Origin: Rhodococcus maanshanensis NBRC 100610
GTDB taxonomy: Bacteria > Actinomycetota > Actinomycetes > Mycobacteriales > Mycobacteriaceae
Length of the DNA: 64,000 nucleotides
Assembly: GCF_001894865.1 (NCBI RefSeq)
Contig: NZ_BCXA01000021.1
Location: 62,001 to 126,000 of the forward strand
Reading direction: 5' to 3'
Below the pieces are notes generated by a model. The model was not told where the DNA came from. It worked only from the letters and a program-made list of their open reading frames with translations, and ran no database searches. This document shows, piece after piece, positions 41,393-50,849 of this stretch (its first letter is position 1; every line of letters starts with the position of its first letter). The translations under genes were made by a program, and so were the position numbers.

Positions 41393-41479
41393 TCCTCACT
41401 CCTCCTGATCCGCGGGCTGCTCCGCCCGTCGTGCCGACCCTACGATCGAGCACCGACGGTGCACCGAACCCTCGCGCCC

Positions 41480-42268
41480 TCAGTCGGGGCACCTGGTGCC
41501 GATCACGACGGTGGCGCCGGTCTCGTCCGAGCGGGCGACCCGGGGTGTCAGTCCACCGAGGACGAAGGCGTCGAGTGTCAACGGCGCCTGCCGGTCGCTC
41601 GTCTCGATCAACAGGTGCCCGCCCGGCGCGAGCCAGCGGGTGGCTTCGGCGGCGACCCTGCGCTGGATGTCGACGCCGTCGGTACCACCGTCGAGCGCCA
41701 CCATCGGCTCGTGGTCACGGGCCTCCGGTGGCAGCATCCCGATCGAGCCGGTTGGCACGTAGGGCGCGTTTGCCACCAGGACGTCGACCCGCCCGCGCAG
41801 GGACCGGGGCAGCGGCTCGTAGAGATTGCCCTCGTACACCCGGGCCTCCGCGGCATTGCGGCGCGCGCATCGGACGGCCGCCGGATCGACGTCGACGGCG
41901 TGCAGTTCGATGTCACCCCTGGCCGCGGTCAGCGCGACGCCCACCGCGCCGGACCCGCAACAGAGATCGACGACGACCGCCCGACTGTTGGCGACGGCGG
42001 TCGCCTGACGGGCGAGGAACTCGGTGCGCCTGCGGGGCACGAAGACCCCCGGGTCCACGGCGATCCGCAGCCCGCAGAACTCGGCCCAGCCGAGGATCTG
42101 TTCGAGGGGCAGGCCCGCGACGCGGCGGTCCACCATGGCCGCGAGCTCGTCGGGGGTCGCGGCGGCGGCAGCGAGCAGGCGCGCCTCGTCCTCCGCGAAG
42201 ACGCAGCCGGCGGCGCGCAGCCGGGCGACGATGAGGGATTGCGGGCACAGCGATGAGATTGCAGACAT
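41480..42268 (-). CDS. PrmC/HemK-like protein N5-glutamine methyltransferase
   Basis: A 262-residue SAM-dependent methyltransferase. The SAM motif is VVDLCCGSGAVGVALTAA and the catalytic NPPY motif appears as NAPYVP. The N-terminal substrate-binding helices carry GLPLEQILGWAEFCG, as in PrmC, which methylates the GGQ glutamine of release factors. NAPY in place of NPPY is typical of a second, actinobacterial PrmC-like group, so this is probably a paralogue of the housekeeping enzyme. ATG 42268 has GAAAGG upstream; a further ATG at 42310 is possible but lacks a site. Confidence 0.85.
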   Translation of the reverse strand: MSAISSLCPQSLIVARLRAAGCVFAEDEARLLAAAAATPDELAAMVDRRVAGLPLEQILGWAEFCGLRIAVDPGVFVPRRRTEFLARQATAVANSRAVVVDLCCGSGAVGVALTAARGDIELHAVDVDPAAVRCARRNAAEARVYEGNLYEPLPRSLRGRVDVLVANAPYVPTGSIGMLPPEARDHEPMVALDGGTDGVDIQRRVAAEATRWLAPGGHLLIETSDRQAPLTLDAFVLGGLTPRVARSDETGATVVIGTRCPD

Positions 42269-42471
42269 GGGAACGCCTTTCGGAATGCCGATGGGCGCTC
42301 TCGCGATCACCTACGCCGGTCGGACCGCACACGGTGAGAGCACCCGGGTTGCCACAACGAACACCGGTCTCACCTCCTCGGTCGGACGACTACTGCGGAC
42401 GCGAACGATACCCGAGTCACGACCGCGCGGCCACCGACATTCCGAGAGCCGCTTGAGCCGCGTCACACTTG

Positions 42472-42494
42472 GTTGTGCACAACTTAACTGTGCA
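42472..42494. promoter_or_regulatory. OhrR-type operator
   Basis: GTTGTGCACAAC is a perfect 12-bp palindrome at 42472-42483, followed by the half-match ACTGTGCAC. It lies 25 bases before the ohrR start, where a MarR-type peroxide sensor would repress the ohrR-ohr transcript. Confidence 0.65.
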
Positions 42495-42508
42495 CTACCT
42501 TCAGTCTC

Positions 42509-42949
42509 GTGACCGACGAACTCGCCCTCGACCGCCAGGTGTGCTTCGCCCTGTACTCGGCCTCGCGCGCCGCCACCGCGGCGTATCGCCCACTCCTGGA
42601 GGACCTCGGCCTCACCTACCCGCAGTACCTGGTGATGCTGACGCTCTGGGAACGCGACGGCCGCGGGGTCCGCGAGATCTGCGCGGAGCTCGGCCTGGAC
42701 ACCGGCACCCTCTCGCCCCTGCTCAAGCGGCTCGAAGGCCTTGGACTCATCGAGCGCAGGCGCCTGAGCACCGACGAGCGCCGTGTGGAGATCCACCTGA
42801 CCGCCACCGGAGCGGCCCTGCGCGGCCGCGCACAGGACATCCCCCGCCGGCTCGCCGGTTCCACCGGAATGTCCGAGTCCGAGCTGGCAGCCCTCCGGGA
42901 GGCCCTGGTCCGGGTCACCCACGCATTGCAGGACAGCACCCGAAACTGA
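42509..42949 (+). CDS. ohrR: organic hydroperoxide sensor/repressor (MarR family)
   Basis: A 146-residue MarR winged helix protein. The peroxide-reactive cysteine is Cys12 in RQVCFALYSASRAATAAYRP, the usual OhrR position, and the two tyrosines that support it are in YSASRA and AAYRP. The HTH has TYPQYLVMLTLWE and LDTGTLSPLLKRLEGLG. The GTG at 42509 lies next to a GTTGTGCACAAC palindrome. It is followed 43 bases later by ohr, the classical regulator-target pair: the oxidised repressor releases DNA and Ohr is made. Confidence 0.93.
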   Translation: MTDELALDRQVCFALYSASRAATAAYRPLLEDLGLTYPQYLVMLTLWERDGRGVREICAELGLDTGTLSPLLKRLEGLGLIERRRLSTDERRVEIHLTATGAALRGRAQDIPRRLAGSTGMSESELAALREALVRVTHALQDSTRN

Positions 42950-42992
42950 CCCCAACCAACCCGTTCCCCCACCCCACCCCAAGGAGAAAAAG

Positions 42993-43421
42993 ATGAAGGC
43001 GCTCTACACCGCAGAAGCCCTTGCCACCGGCGATGGACGCAACGGCCACGCCCGTTCCTCGGACGGCAGGCTCGACTTCGATCTCGCCATCCCGGCCGCG
43101 ATGGGCGGCACCGGCGACGGCACCAACCCCGAGCAGCTGTTCGCTGCCGGCTACGCGGCCTGCTTCCACTCCGCGCTGCAGCTGGTAGCCCGCCAGGCCA
43201 AGGCGAACGTCGCCGACTCGGCGGTCGGTGCCCGGGTCGGCATCGGCTCGCTCGACGGCGGCGGATTCGGGCTCGAGGTCACCCTCGAGGTGTCGCTGCC
43301 GCACCTGGCTCGCGCCGAGGCCGAGGACCTGACGGCGAAGGCACACCAGGTCTGCCCGTACTCGAACGCCACCCGCGGCAACATCGAGGTCACCCTCGTG
43401 GTGGCGGAGGCCGACGAATAG
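42993..43421 (+). CDS. ohr: organic hydroperoxide resistance protein (thiol peroxidase Ohr)
   Basis: A 142-residue Ohr/OsmC-fold peroxidase that reduces organic hydroperoxides with dihydrolipoamide-type thiols. The two catalytic cysteines are in AAGYAACFHSALQLV and AHQVCPYSNATRGNI, and the Glu/Arg pair is expected in NPEQLFAAGYA and TRGN. AAGGAG precedes the ATG. It is co-directional with ohrR, 43 bases upstream. No unusual features. Confidence 0.95.
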   Translation: MKALYTAEALATGDGRNGHARSSDGRLDFDLAIPAAMGGTGDGTNPEQLFAAGYAACFHSALQLVARQAKANVADSAVGARVGIGSLDGGGFGLEVTLEVSLPHLARAEAEDLTAKAHQVCPYSNATRGNIEVTLVVAEADE

Positions 43422-43439
43422 TCCTCGCCGGCAAGGAGA

Positions 43440-43973
43440 TCAGGACCGGCGGGCGAAGATCCGTTCCCACACGGCGGGATCGGTGCGCGGACCGCTCGGG
43501 GTGTCCGACCCGTACCTCTCGATCTCGCCGTCGATGTCGAGGGGGCGCGTCGGCGGCATGCCCGGCACCAGCTCCTCCTCCACCCGGTCGTCGGGAACGA
43601 GCCAGCACACCTCGAACTCGATGCCGTCCGGGTCCCGCGCGTACAGGGCCTTGGTCGACCCGTGATTGCTCGCACCGGTCAGCGCCCCCGCCTCGATGAG
43701 CTTCTCGCGCATCGACGCCAGGTCGGTGAGGGTGTCCACCTCCCAGGCGAGATGGTAGAGCCCGACGTCGCCCTGGCGGGCACGGTTCGGCCCGCTCGGA
43801 CTCTGGAACAGGCCAAGGTCGTGATCGTTGGCCGAGTTCGCGGCCTGCAGGAAGGCCGCACCCGGGAATCCCCCTGACAGCGGGCGGAATCCGAGTACGT
43901 CCTGGTAGAACGCCAGGCTGCGCTCGAGGTCGGACACGAACAGAACGGCATGGTTCAGTCGGCGAATCGCCAT
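43440..43973 (-). CDS. VOC superfamily dioxygenase-like protein
   Basis: A 177-residue VOC protein with an extradiol-dioxygenase-like layout: LNHAVLFVSDLERSLAFYQD and a metal histidine, GLYHLAWEVDTLTDLASMRE with the second histidine, and ALYARDPDGIEFEVCW with the glutamate ligand. All three expected metal ligands are therefore present. The tail (about 35 residues) is acidic and not part of the fold. The ATG at 43973 starts 8 bases after the SDR gene stop, so these two genes form an operon on the minus strand. Confidence 0.88.
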   Translation of the reverse strand: MAIRRLNHAVLFVSDLERSLAFYQDVLGFRPLSGGFPGAAFLQAANSANDHDLGLFQSPSGPNRARQGDVGLYHLAWEVDTLTDLASMREKLIEAGALTGASNHGSTKALYARDPDGIEFEVCWLVPDDRVEEELVPGMPPTRPLDIDGEIERYGSDTPSGPRTDPAVWERIFARRS

Positions 43974-43981
43974 GTGTGTGC

Positions 43982-44860
43982 TCAGCTTTCGAATGAGTAG
44001 GTGACGCCGGTGAGACGCTCGGACTCGCCCCACAACGCCCGGGCCACCGTCTTGTCGCGCGACTTCGTCGAGGAACCGACCACCTTGGGGTAGCCGCGCT
44101 GTTCGAAGGGCCCGTCGGGCCCGAAGTAGGTGCCACCCGACACGTCCGGGGCCGTCGCGGCATACAGCTCGGGCAGGGCGCCCATCTCCGCGCTCTGGGC
44201 CATCAGGTCACCGACGACCATCAGCCGGTCCCAGATCGACTGGGTATGACCCTGCAGGCCGGTGGACGCGTAACCGGGGTGGGCGGCAACGGACTTGACA
44301 CCCGATCCCGACTGGGACAGGCGGCGGTCGAGCTCGTACGCGAACATCAGGTTGGCCAGCTTCGACTGTCCGTACGCCGGCCAGCGGCGGTAGGTGCGGC
44401 GCTGGTAGTTCGGGTCGTCGAGATCGATGCTGCCGAGCCGGTGAAAGAGGCTCGACATCGTGACGACGCGGTCTGTGATCCGGTCGAGCAGCAGCCCGGT
44501 CAATGCGAAGTGACCCAGATGATTGGTGCCGAACTGCGTCTCGAACCCGTCGGCGGTGGTGCCCTTCGGCACGGCCATCACACCGGCGTTGTTGATCAAC
44601 ACGTCGACCTTCTCGAGGCCGGCGGCGAACTCGCGTACCGACGCCAGGTCCGCCAGGTCGAGGCGCCGCACCTGCGCGTTCTCGCCGATCTGGGCGGCGA
44701 CGGCACCCCCCTTGTCGACGTTGCGGCAGGCCAGGATCACGGAGGCGCCCGCGGCTCCGAGGGCGCGCGCCGCGACCTCGCCCAGCCCGCTGTTGGCGCC
44801 GGTCACCACGAAGGTGCGGCCGGTCTGGTCCGCGATGTCGCGAGCTGTCCATTTCCCCAT
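43982..44860 (-). CDS. short-chain dehydrogenase (retinol/light-dependent-reductase-like SDR)
   Basis: A 292-residue classical SDR. Cofactor motif [16 protein letters not shown], structural NNAGVM, catalytic Ser in [12 protein letters not shown] and YGQSKLAN for the Tyr-Lys pair are all intact; LACRN after the second strand suggests NADP. The subgroup is the retinol dehydrogenase/protochlorophyllide-reductase-like one that is very frequent in mycolic-acid bacteria, with unknown lipophilic substrates. It starts 83 bases from the divergent Gfo/Idh/MocA gene and is followed by the VOC gene. Confidence 0.9.
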   Translation of the reverse strand: MGKWTARDIADQTGRTFVVTGANSGLGEVAARALGAAGASVILACRNVDKGGAVAAQIGENAQVRRLDLADLASVREFAAGLEKVDVLINNAGVMAVPKGTTADGFETQFGTNHLGHFALTGLLLDRITDRVVTMSSLFHRLGSIDLDDPNYQRRTYRRWPAYGQSKLANLMFAYELDRRLSQSGSGVKSVAAHPGYASTGLQGHTQSIWDRLMVVGDLMAQSAEMGALPELYAATAPDVSGGTYFGPDGPFEQRGYPKVVGSSTKSRDKTVARALWGESERLTGVTYSFES

Positions 44861-44943
44861 ACCGCCAGACTACTGTCGCGTCCGCCCCTGCTCCACGAGA
44901 ATGTTCCGGCGACCGGGAGACCGACGCACTATCGTGCCAACGC

Positions 44944-46038
44944 ATGACGGACAAGACACTTGGGCTGGCCGTGATCGGCACCGGCTTCGGCTGCATCACC
45001 CACGTACCGGCGTTCCGGGACGCCGGATTCGAGGTACGCGCGCTCGTCGGCCGCGATCGGGCCCGCACGGCGGACCGTGCCGAGCGCATGGGGATACCGC
45101 ACGCCGCGACCTCCCTCGACGAGGCCCTCTCGGTCGCGGACATCGACGCCGTCACCATCGCGACACCCCCGCACACCCATGCGGCACTGGCCGTCGAGGC
45201 CGCCGAGCGCGGCCTGCACGTGGTGTGCGAGAAGCCGTTCGCGGCGGACCTGACCGAGGCAAGGGCGATGCTGGCCGCCGCCGAGAAGTCCGGCGTCGTA
45301 CACATGGTCGGCACCGAGTTCCGGTACGCGAGCCCCCAGGCGCTGCTGTCCCGGCAGATCCGCAGCGGCGCGATCGGTGCCCCGCGCCTCGCCACCTTCC
45401 TCATGCACCTGCCACTGTTCGCCGCCGAGGGCAGTGAGGCGCCCGGCTGGTGGACCGACGCGAGCAGTGGCGGCGGCTGGCTCGGCGCGCAGGGCACCCA
45501 CATGATCGACCAGATCCGCAGCACCCTTGGCGAGTTCGAGATGGTCAGCGCCGGGCTCCCTGTCGTCGCCGACCGCGGCCAGAGCGCGGAGGACTCCTTC
45601 ACCGTGCACTTCCGCACCACCAGCGGCGTCGACGGTGTGCTGCAGAGCACGGTCGGCGCATGGGGGTCGCTGCTGATGACCACCCGCATCGCAGGCACGC
45701 TCGGCACCCTGTCGATCAACGGCGACAAGGTATTTCACGCCGACGCGACGGGCGAGCGCGAGGTTCCGATGCCCGCCGACCTGACCAACCCGGCCCCACA
45801 GCCGCCGCCGCACGACCTCTTCCAGACCACCTACGACTGGATGCACTCGACCGGACTGGATCGGGCCCCGTACGCCCGGCTCGCCGACGCGTTCCGCAGG
45901 CGCATCCTCGGGCAGGCCCCCGACCCGAACGAGCCCGCGGCGGCGACCTTCCACGACGGTGTCGCGGGACAGGCTGTGCTGGACGCGATTCGCCGCTCGG
46001 CACGCGAGGGGCGGTCCGTCCTGGTCGAGGCCCCCTAG
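44944..46038 (+). CDS. Gfo/Idh/MocA family oxidoreductase
   Basis: A 364-residue NAD(P)-dependent dehydrogenase. The Rossmann motif is AVIGTGFGCITHVPAFRDAG, the signature EKP is in HVVCEKPFAADLTEARAML, and the substrate domain has GGGWLGAQGTHMIDQIRST with the conserved D and H. These enzymes act on sugar-like or cyclitol substrates and also on biliverdin or dihydrodiols; nothing here tells which. It diverges from the SDR/VOC pair and is followed 48 bases later by an RluA-type gene. Confidence 0.92.
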   Translation: MTDKTLGLAVIGTGFGCITHVPAFRDAGFEVRALVGRDRARTADRAERMGIPHAATSLDEALSVADIDAVTIATPPHTHAALAVEAAERGLHVVCEKPFAADLTEARAMLAAAEKSGVVHMVGTEFRYASPQALLSRQIRSGAIGAPRLATFLMHLPLFAAEGSEAPGWWTDASSGGGWLGAQGTHMIDQIRSTLGEFEMVSAGLPVVADRGQSAEDSFTVHFRTTSGVDGVLQSTVGAWGSLLMTTRIAGTLGTLSINGDKVFHADATGEREVPMPADLTNPAPQPPPHDLFQTTYDWMHSTGLDRAPYARLADAFRRRILGQAPDPNEPAAATFHDGVAGQAVLDAIRRSAREGRSVLVEAP

Positions 46039-46085
46039 CCGGCCGATCCTGGCCCGCCACCGCGCGACCGCCTACCCTCCGAGGG

Positions 46086-47006
46086 GTGTCCGCTGCCCCA
46101 CTCCCCGTTCGCGACGGCCTCAACCCCACCCGGCTGAGGCTGCCCGAGCGCGGCCCATGGAGCACGGTGATGGAGTATCTGCTCGCCCGGTTCCCCGACG
46201 ATGCGGCTCGGTTGCGGGAGAAGGTCGCGCTGGCAGAGGTGGTGGGCGGGGACGGGGTCCCGGTCACCGCCTCGACCGCGTTCGCGCCCCGCTCGTTCGT
46301 GTACCTCTACCGCGACCCTCCGGTCGAGACCCGGGTGCCGTTCGAGATCGAGATCCTGCACCGGGATCGGGACCTGCTGGTCGTGGACAAGCCACACTTT
46401 CTGGCCAGCACTCCGCGGGGCAGGCACATCGTGGAGTCGGCGCTGGTCCGGCTGCGCCGCGACCTGGATCTCCCCGAGCTCACCCCCGCGCATCGCCTGG
46501 ACCGCGTGACCGCGGGCGTGCTGGTGTTCACGGTCCGGCAGGAGGCCAGGCGCGCGTACCAACTGCTGTTCGAACAGCGACTGGTGACCAAGGAGTACGA
46601 GGCGATCGCCGGATTCGACCAAGCACTGACGCTGCCGCGGACCGTGCACAGCCGCATCGTGAAGGAACGCGGGATGCTCCAGTGCAGCGAGGCACCGGGA
46701 GAACCGAACGCCCACACCCGCATCGAGCTGCTCGAGGCCCGCGGCGACCTGGCCCGCTATCGGCTGCTGCCGAGGACCGGGAAGATGCACCAACTGCGGG
46801 TTCACCTGAACTCACTCGGCATCCCGATCGTCGGCGACAATTTCTACCCACTGCTGTATGACGTTGCGCCGGAGGACTATTCGAACCCGCTGCAACTCCT
46901 GGCCCGCTCGGTCGAATTCGCCGACCCGCACACAGGCGAGACGAGACGCTTCGTCAGCGAGCGGCGCCTGTCCGCCTGGGAGCGGACCGGCCCACCCAAC
47001 CCTTAG
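46086..47006 (+). CDS. RluA-type pseudouridine synthase
   Basis: A 306-residue RNA pseudouridine synthase. The catalytic aspartate is in AHRLDRVTAGVLVF, the family strand is ILHRDRDLLVVDKPH, and the last motif is TGKMHQLRVHLNSLGIPIVG. The N-terminal 75 residues replace the S4 domain of RluA relatives, a form often annotated as a 23S rRNA pseudouridine synthase in actinomycetes. The target uridine is unknown. The GTG at 46086 follows GAGGG; the open frame continues upstream through the preceding oxidoreductase gene and is not coding. Confidence 0.9.
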   Translation: MSAAPLPVRDGLNPTRLRLPERGPWSTVMEYLLARFPDDAARLREKVALAEVVGGDGVPVTASTAFAPRSFVYLYRDPPVETRVPFEIEILHRDRDLLVVDKPHFLASTPRGRHIVESALVRLRRDLDLPELTPAHRLDRVTAGVLVFTVRQEARRAYQLLFEQRLVTKEYEAIAGFDQALTLPRTVHSRIVKERGMLQCSEAPGEPNAHTRIELLEARGDLARYRLLPRTGKMHQLRVHLNSLGIPIVGDNFYPLLYDVAPEDYSNPLQLLARSVEFADPHTGETRRFVSERRLSAWERTGPPNP

Positions 47007-47121
47007 CGAATTGCCAAGGAGCGCACACCGTGCGCTCACAGATCTCCGCCACCATCGGTATATCGGAAGAACCCGAACCGCCGGACACCCCGACGGATCC
47101 GCACACCGATCGGAGCCCGAG

Positions 47122-47337
47122 ATGACCGACCTCTGCATGATCCTCCAGCGCGCGGACGACACCGCGAACCTCTTCACGGATCGCGACTTCCTCGAGGCCG
47201 TCGCGCGGGCCGCGAACCTCCGCCAGGCCCACACCCTCGCCGAGCTGCTGACCACCACCGGCCACGACGAGGACGCCGACCTGTTCCTGGCCGCACACGC
47301 CGCGTCCTGCCTGACGGATCTGCCGGACGCGGCCTGA
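47122..47337 (+). CDS. small conserved-looking cytoplasmic protein
   Basis: A 71-residue frame starting MTDLCMILQRADDTANLF with the acidic, helical segment DRDFLEAVARAANLRQAHTL. CGGAGCC lies about 6 bases upstream of the ATG. GC at third positions is high and the composition is protein-like. No family recognised. It precedes the hmp gene by about 100 bases on the same strand. Confidence 0.55.
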   Translation: MTDLCMILQRADDTANLFTDRDFLEAVARAANLRQAHTLAELLTTTGHDEDADLFLAAHAASCLTDLPDAA

Positions 47338-47367
47338 GATACCGGCGAACCCACAGGTAGGCGGCCT

Positions 47368-47382
47368 ACTACGCATCGTAGT
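47368..47382. promoter_or_regulatory. palindrome upstream of hmp
   Basis: ACTACG-CAT-CGTAGT, perfect 6-bp arms. A second, weaker element AGATGCAAGTTAAATACC at 47409-47426, close to the NsrR-type nitric oxide operator, lies just before the hmp start. Which one is used is unknown. Confidence 0.45.
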
Positions 47383-47434
47383 GGAGTGCGTCACAATACT
47401 GGCATCTCAGATGCAAGTTAAATACCGTCGGGTC

Positions 47435-48658
47435 ATGACCCTCTCCCCCGCATCCACCGAAGTCATCAAGGCGACCCTCCCCGCCGTGGGCGCTGCCATC
47501 GAGGACATCACCGCGCTCTTCTATCCGAAGATGTTCGCCGCCCATCCCGAACTCGAACGCGATCTGTTCAATCGGGGCAACCAGAAGCAGGGCCAGCAGC
47601 AGAAGGCCCTCGCAGGCGCGATCGCCGCGTTCGCCGCGCTGCAGGTCAGCCCCGACGCCCCGCGCACGGAACTGATCATGTCGCGGATCGCGAACAAGCA
47701 CGCCTCACTCGGAATCACCGCGGACCAGTACGTGATCGTGCACAAGTACCTCTTCCAGGCGATCGTGGAGGTCCTCGGCGATGCCGTCACCCCGGAGGTC
47801 GCGGCCGCCTGGGACGAGGTCTACTGGCTGATGGCCGACACCCTGATCGGACTCGAGGCGGACCTCTACTCCGCGTCCGGGGTCGAGGCGGGCGACGTCT
47901 GGCGCCGGATGGTGGTGGGCCGACGCGTCCTCCAGTCCGCGGACACCGTCACCTTCATCCTCGAGCCGGTCGACGGCGAACCCCTGCCCGCGTACCGGCC
48001 GGGACAGTACGTCTCCGTCGGCGTCCGGCTGCCCGACGGCGCCCGCCAGATCCGGCAGTACAGCCTGGTCGGGGCACCGTCGGAGTCCGAGTGGCAGATC
48101 AGCGTCAAGGCGGTCCCGGCGCAGACGCTGCCCGACGGCTCAGCGGCGCCGGCAGGCGAGGTCTCGAACCACCTGTACCGCAACCTTTTCGAGGGCGACG
48201 AGGTATCCGTGTCGCTGCCCTTCGGCGACCTGGTCCTCGAGGACGACGACGCTCCCCTGCTGCTGGTGTCCGCCGGGATCGGCTGCACCCCGATGATCGG
48301 GATGCTCAACCACCTCGCCACCACCGGCGACCCGCGCCCGGTCTCCGTGCTGCACGCCGACCGCTCCCCCGCCCAGCACGCGCACCGGGCGGAGCTGGCC
48401 GAGCTCGTGCAGCGGATCCCGTTCGCGATGATGCACCAGTGGTACGAGGACCTGGGCACACGGGCCGCGGGCGACACCACGCACCTCGGTAGGGCGGACC
48501 TGTCCGCCATCTGGATCGAGCCGGGCACCCAGGTCTACCTGTGCGGGCCGCTGCCGTTCATGCTCTCCGTCCGCGAGACGCTGATGGAACGCCAGGTCCC
48601 GGCCGAGCACATCCACTACGAGGTGTTCGGCCCGGACAGCTGGGTAGCGGCGGGCTGA
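47435..48658 (+). CDS. hmp: flavohemoglobin, nitric oxide dioxygenase
   Basis: A 407-residue fusion of a globin domain and a ferredoxin-NADP reductase module. Residues about 5-140 form the globin with the proximal histidine in NKHASLGITADQY; the FAD site is RQYSLVG near residue 205; the NAD part has LLVSAGIGCTPMIGML and YLCGPLPFM. It converts NO to nitrate using oxygen and NAD(P)H. ATG 47435 gives the usual length; a longer open frame to 47381 would cross the promoter dyad. It is convergent with the degenerate AztD-like gene. Confidence 0.94.
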   Translation: MTLSPASTEVIKATLPAVGAAIEDITALFYPKMFAAHPELERDLFNRGNQKQGQQQKALAGAIAAFAALQVSPDAPRTELIMSRIANKHASLGITADQYVIVHKYLFQAIVEVLGDAVTPEVAAAWDEVYWLMADTLIGLEADLYSASGVEAGDVWRRMVVGRRVLQSADTVTFILEPVDGEPLPAYRPGQYVSVGVRLPDGARQIRQYSLVGAPSESEWQISVKAVPAQTLPDGSAAPAGEVSNHLYRNLFEGDEVSVSLPFGDLVLEDDDAPLLLVSAGIGCTPMIGMLNHLATTGDPRPVSVLHADRSPAQHAHRAELAELVQRIPFAMMHQWYEDLGTRAAGDTTHLGRADLSAIWIEPGTQVYLCGPLPFMLSVRETLMERQVPAEHIHYEVFGPDSWVAAG

Positions 48659-49932
48659 CCGACCGCGCGGCGGCAGGCGGTACCGCTGGCCGCCGACGCC
48701 GGTCAGCTCGATCGGCGACTGCGGCAGCACCGACGAACGGACCACGGCACCGGCCGCGAGATCGACCGCATGGATCGATCTCGCGGCCGGATCGCTGATG
48801 TAGGCCGTGCCGCCGTCGACGAACAGGGCGGGCCGCGGCGACTGCCACTTCTCCGGCTCGGACCAGGCACCGAGCACCGGTATCCGGTTGATGACAGCCC
48901 CCGTGTTCTGGTCGATCACGTGCAGGATGCCATCGGTGCCCAACACCAGCGCCTCGCCGCGCGGGCCGCGGCCGAGGGACCGGAAGGTGTAGCTGGTGCC
49001 GAGGTCGACGGGCGTCATCACGGCGGTCGTCGTGTTGACCAGCATCACTCGCTGCGGTCGTTCGAGTTCGGCGTCGCGGTCCGTCTTGTAGTCACCAGCA
49101 CCACGTCGGAGCTGTCCGCGCCTGCCTGGTTGCCGATCCGGCCGTAGGCGTCCGGGCTCGAGATCTTCGTGACCGCGCCGTCCCGGTAGACGAGCACCCC
49201 GTCCTGGCACCCGAACACGACGACCCCGTTCGCGGCCGTGGCCTCGCCGTGCACGCCGGGGCACTGTTCGTTGCGGGTGACCTCCCGGCGCTCCCGGTCG
49301 AGGACGACGATGCCGGCGCGGACCTTCTCGTCACCGAGCGTGGTGATCAGTCCGCCGTTCTCCAGTTCCACCGCAACCCCGTGGTGCGGCATGGCGGTGG
49401 TATGGCTGTCCACCACCGGTTTCCCGTCCGCCAGCTCTTGCGGATCGAACATCTCGACCAGCCCGGACCCGTCGTGGAACAGGGCGGTGCGACCGGCGTG
49501 CCGGACCACATGACCGGGCTTGTTCGCGGCGAACTCGGTGCCGGTGAACGCCGGGGGCGCGGTGTAGTGATGCGAGTGGTCGCCATGCGGCTCGGACCAG
49601 GTCCCGGCGTCGAGCACCTCGAAGGCGTCACCGGACGTGACGAGGACGTGCCTGCCGTCTCCCGCGGGGTTCAGCCGGATGAAGCCGTCGACGGGCACCT
49701 GCCCGACCACCGCGAGACTGTGGGCGTCGAGCACCAGCACGCCACCGTCATAGGACACCGCCAGGCGGGGTGTCGCACCCGAAGCCTCCACCGGCGCAGC
49801 GGTTTCGGATTCTCCGGCCGCGGCGGCCTGCTCGTGAGGGGCGATCCCGGACGAGCAGCCGGCGAGCACGGCGGTCGCGAGGACGGCGGATACCGCCACG
49901 ACGCGAACACGAGGAGTTGAGGTCTTGGTCAT
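48659..49932 (-). pseudogene. AztD-like zinc metallochaperone lipoprotein, frameshifted
   Basis: The first 280 residues read well: a lipoprotein signal (AVLATAVLAGCSSG), then a beta-propeller with LAVSYDGGVLVLDAHSLAVV and a histidine cluster HGDHSHHYTAPP as expected for AztD, the periplasmic zinc chaperone of AztABC-type uptake. At about 49093 the frame breaks; restoring one C (GGTGACTAC to GGTCGACTAC) joins it to DYKTDRDAELERPQRVMLV and further propeller blades down to ELTGVGGQRYR. No natural stop follows before the antisense of hmp, so the 3' end is also altered. A Zur-like box lies 22 bases upstream of the ATG. Confidence 0.7.
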
Positions 49933-49953
49933 GTCGGCCAGCATCGGCCTTAT

Positions 49954-49968
49954 TGCAAATGATTGTCA
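49954..49968. promoter_or_regulatory. Zur-like box upstream of the AztD-like gene
   Basis: TGCAAAT-G-ATTGTCA, a 7-1-7 element with five of seven pairs complementary, very AT-rich in this GC-rich setting. Actinobacterial Zur boxes have the form TGAAAAT-N-ATTTTCA. Confidence 0.6.
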
Positions 49969-50059
49969 AAGTATATAATGCGCATGTGCGCATTCATTCG
50001 CACGAAACCCTTTCCCCGGGAGCGCATTTGACATCGAGCCACCACCCTCCCTAGGTTTC

Positions 50060-50074
50060 TGGAAATCATTTCCA
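50060..50074. promoter_or_regulatory. Zur-like box upstream of the porin operon
   Basis: TGGAAAT-C-ATTTCCA, perfect 7-1-7 dyad, 51 bases before the first porin start. It differs from TGAAAAT-N-ATTTTCA at only one position in each arm. Confidence 0.7.
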
Positions 50075-50124
50075 TGTGGGTTGGTGCCGCGCGTCCCCTG
50101 GCCGCGGCCGATGAAGGGGATTCG

Positions 50125-50766
50125 ATGAGCAAGTTCCGTAGTGCCGGCGTCGGTGCTGCCGTGGTGGCGATCGGCCTGATGTCGACCGGTGCGGCGCATG
50201 CCGACACGTTTGTGCCGCTGCCGGACGGGCAGAAGGCCGGGCCGGGTGCGGTTGTCGGGCGTACCGGCGAGAGTGTCCTGATCTCCCCGTCGCTGGCCGC
50301 CAACGGTGCCGGCCGCACCGCGTGGGTCTCGGGCACGGTCACCGCCGATGTCACCGGCGTCTCCGGTGAGGGTGAGGCGGGTCCGTGGAACGGTGCCACC
50401 AACGACAAGGGCACCAACAACTCGTCCACGCACGGGGTCTCGCGGATCAGCACCGGGTACATCGTGGGCTGCCAGGTCGACATCACCGGCCTCGGTGGGT
50501 CCATCGGGATGGGTGTGAGCATGGACGGCCCGTCGATCTCCGGTTCGCTGACCGTGCCGGTCTCGGCGGGGCAGGTCAAGTTCGTCGGGGTGGCGGGCAA
50601 GGACATCAAGAAGAACGGCAAGTACGCCGTGCAGTACCAGGACACCCAGATCGAGATCCAGAACTGCGGCGGTTACGCCCAGGCCCGGTCCTACACGGTC
50701 GTCGAGATCGTCGGCAACGACTACTCCAAGACCACCCTGTACGGCCAGCCGTTCAGCATCGGCTGA
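50125..50766 (+). CDS. MspA-family mycomembrane porin, first of tandem pair
   Basis: A 213-residue secreted porin. The signal peptide runs to GAAHA; the mature part begins DTFVPLPDGQK and ends with the family tail CGGYAQARSYTVVEIVG and YGQPFSIG. MspA-type octameric pores carry small hydrophilic solutes across the mycolate outer membrane. The ATG at 50125 follows GAAGGGGATTCG and gives the signal peptide its normal start; an upstream in-frame ATG at 50074 overlaps the Zur-like box. A box for the zinc repressor immediately upstream suggests expression under zinc shortage. The second porin follows after 83 bases. Confidence 0.9.
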   Translation: MSKFRSAGVGAAVVAIGLMSTGAAHADTFVPLPDGQKAGPGAVVGRTGESVLISPSLAANGAGRTAWVSGTVTADVTGVSGEGEAGPWNGATNDKGTNNSSTHGVSRISTGYIVGCQVDITGLGGSIGMGVSMDGPSISGSLTVPVSAGQVKFVGVAGKDIKKNGKYAVQYQDTQIEIQNCGGYAQARSYTVVEIVGNDYSKTTLYGQPFSIG

Positions 50767-50849
50767 CACGCGCGCCTCTCCGCTCTTCCCTTTCGCCCAT
50801 CCCTTTTGCTCGCGGTGACGCGAGCTGACCGACCCTGAACAGGGGAAAC

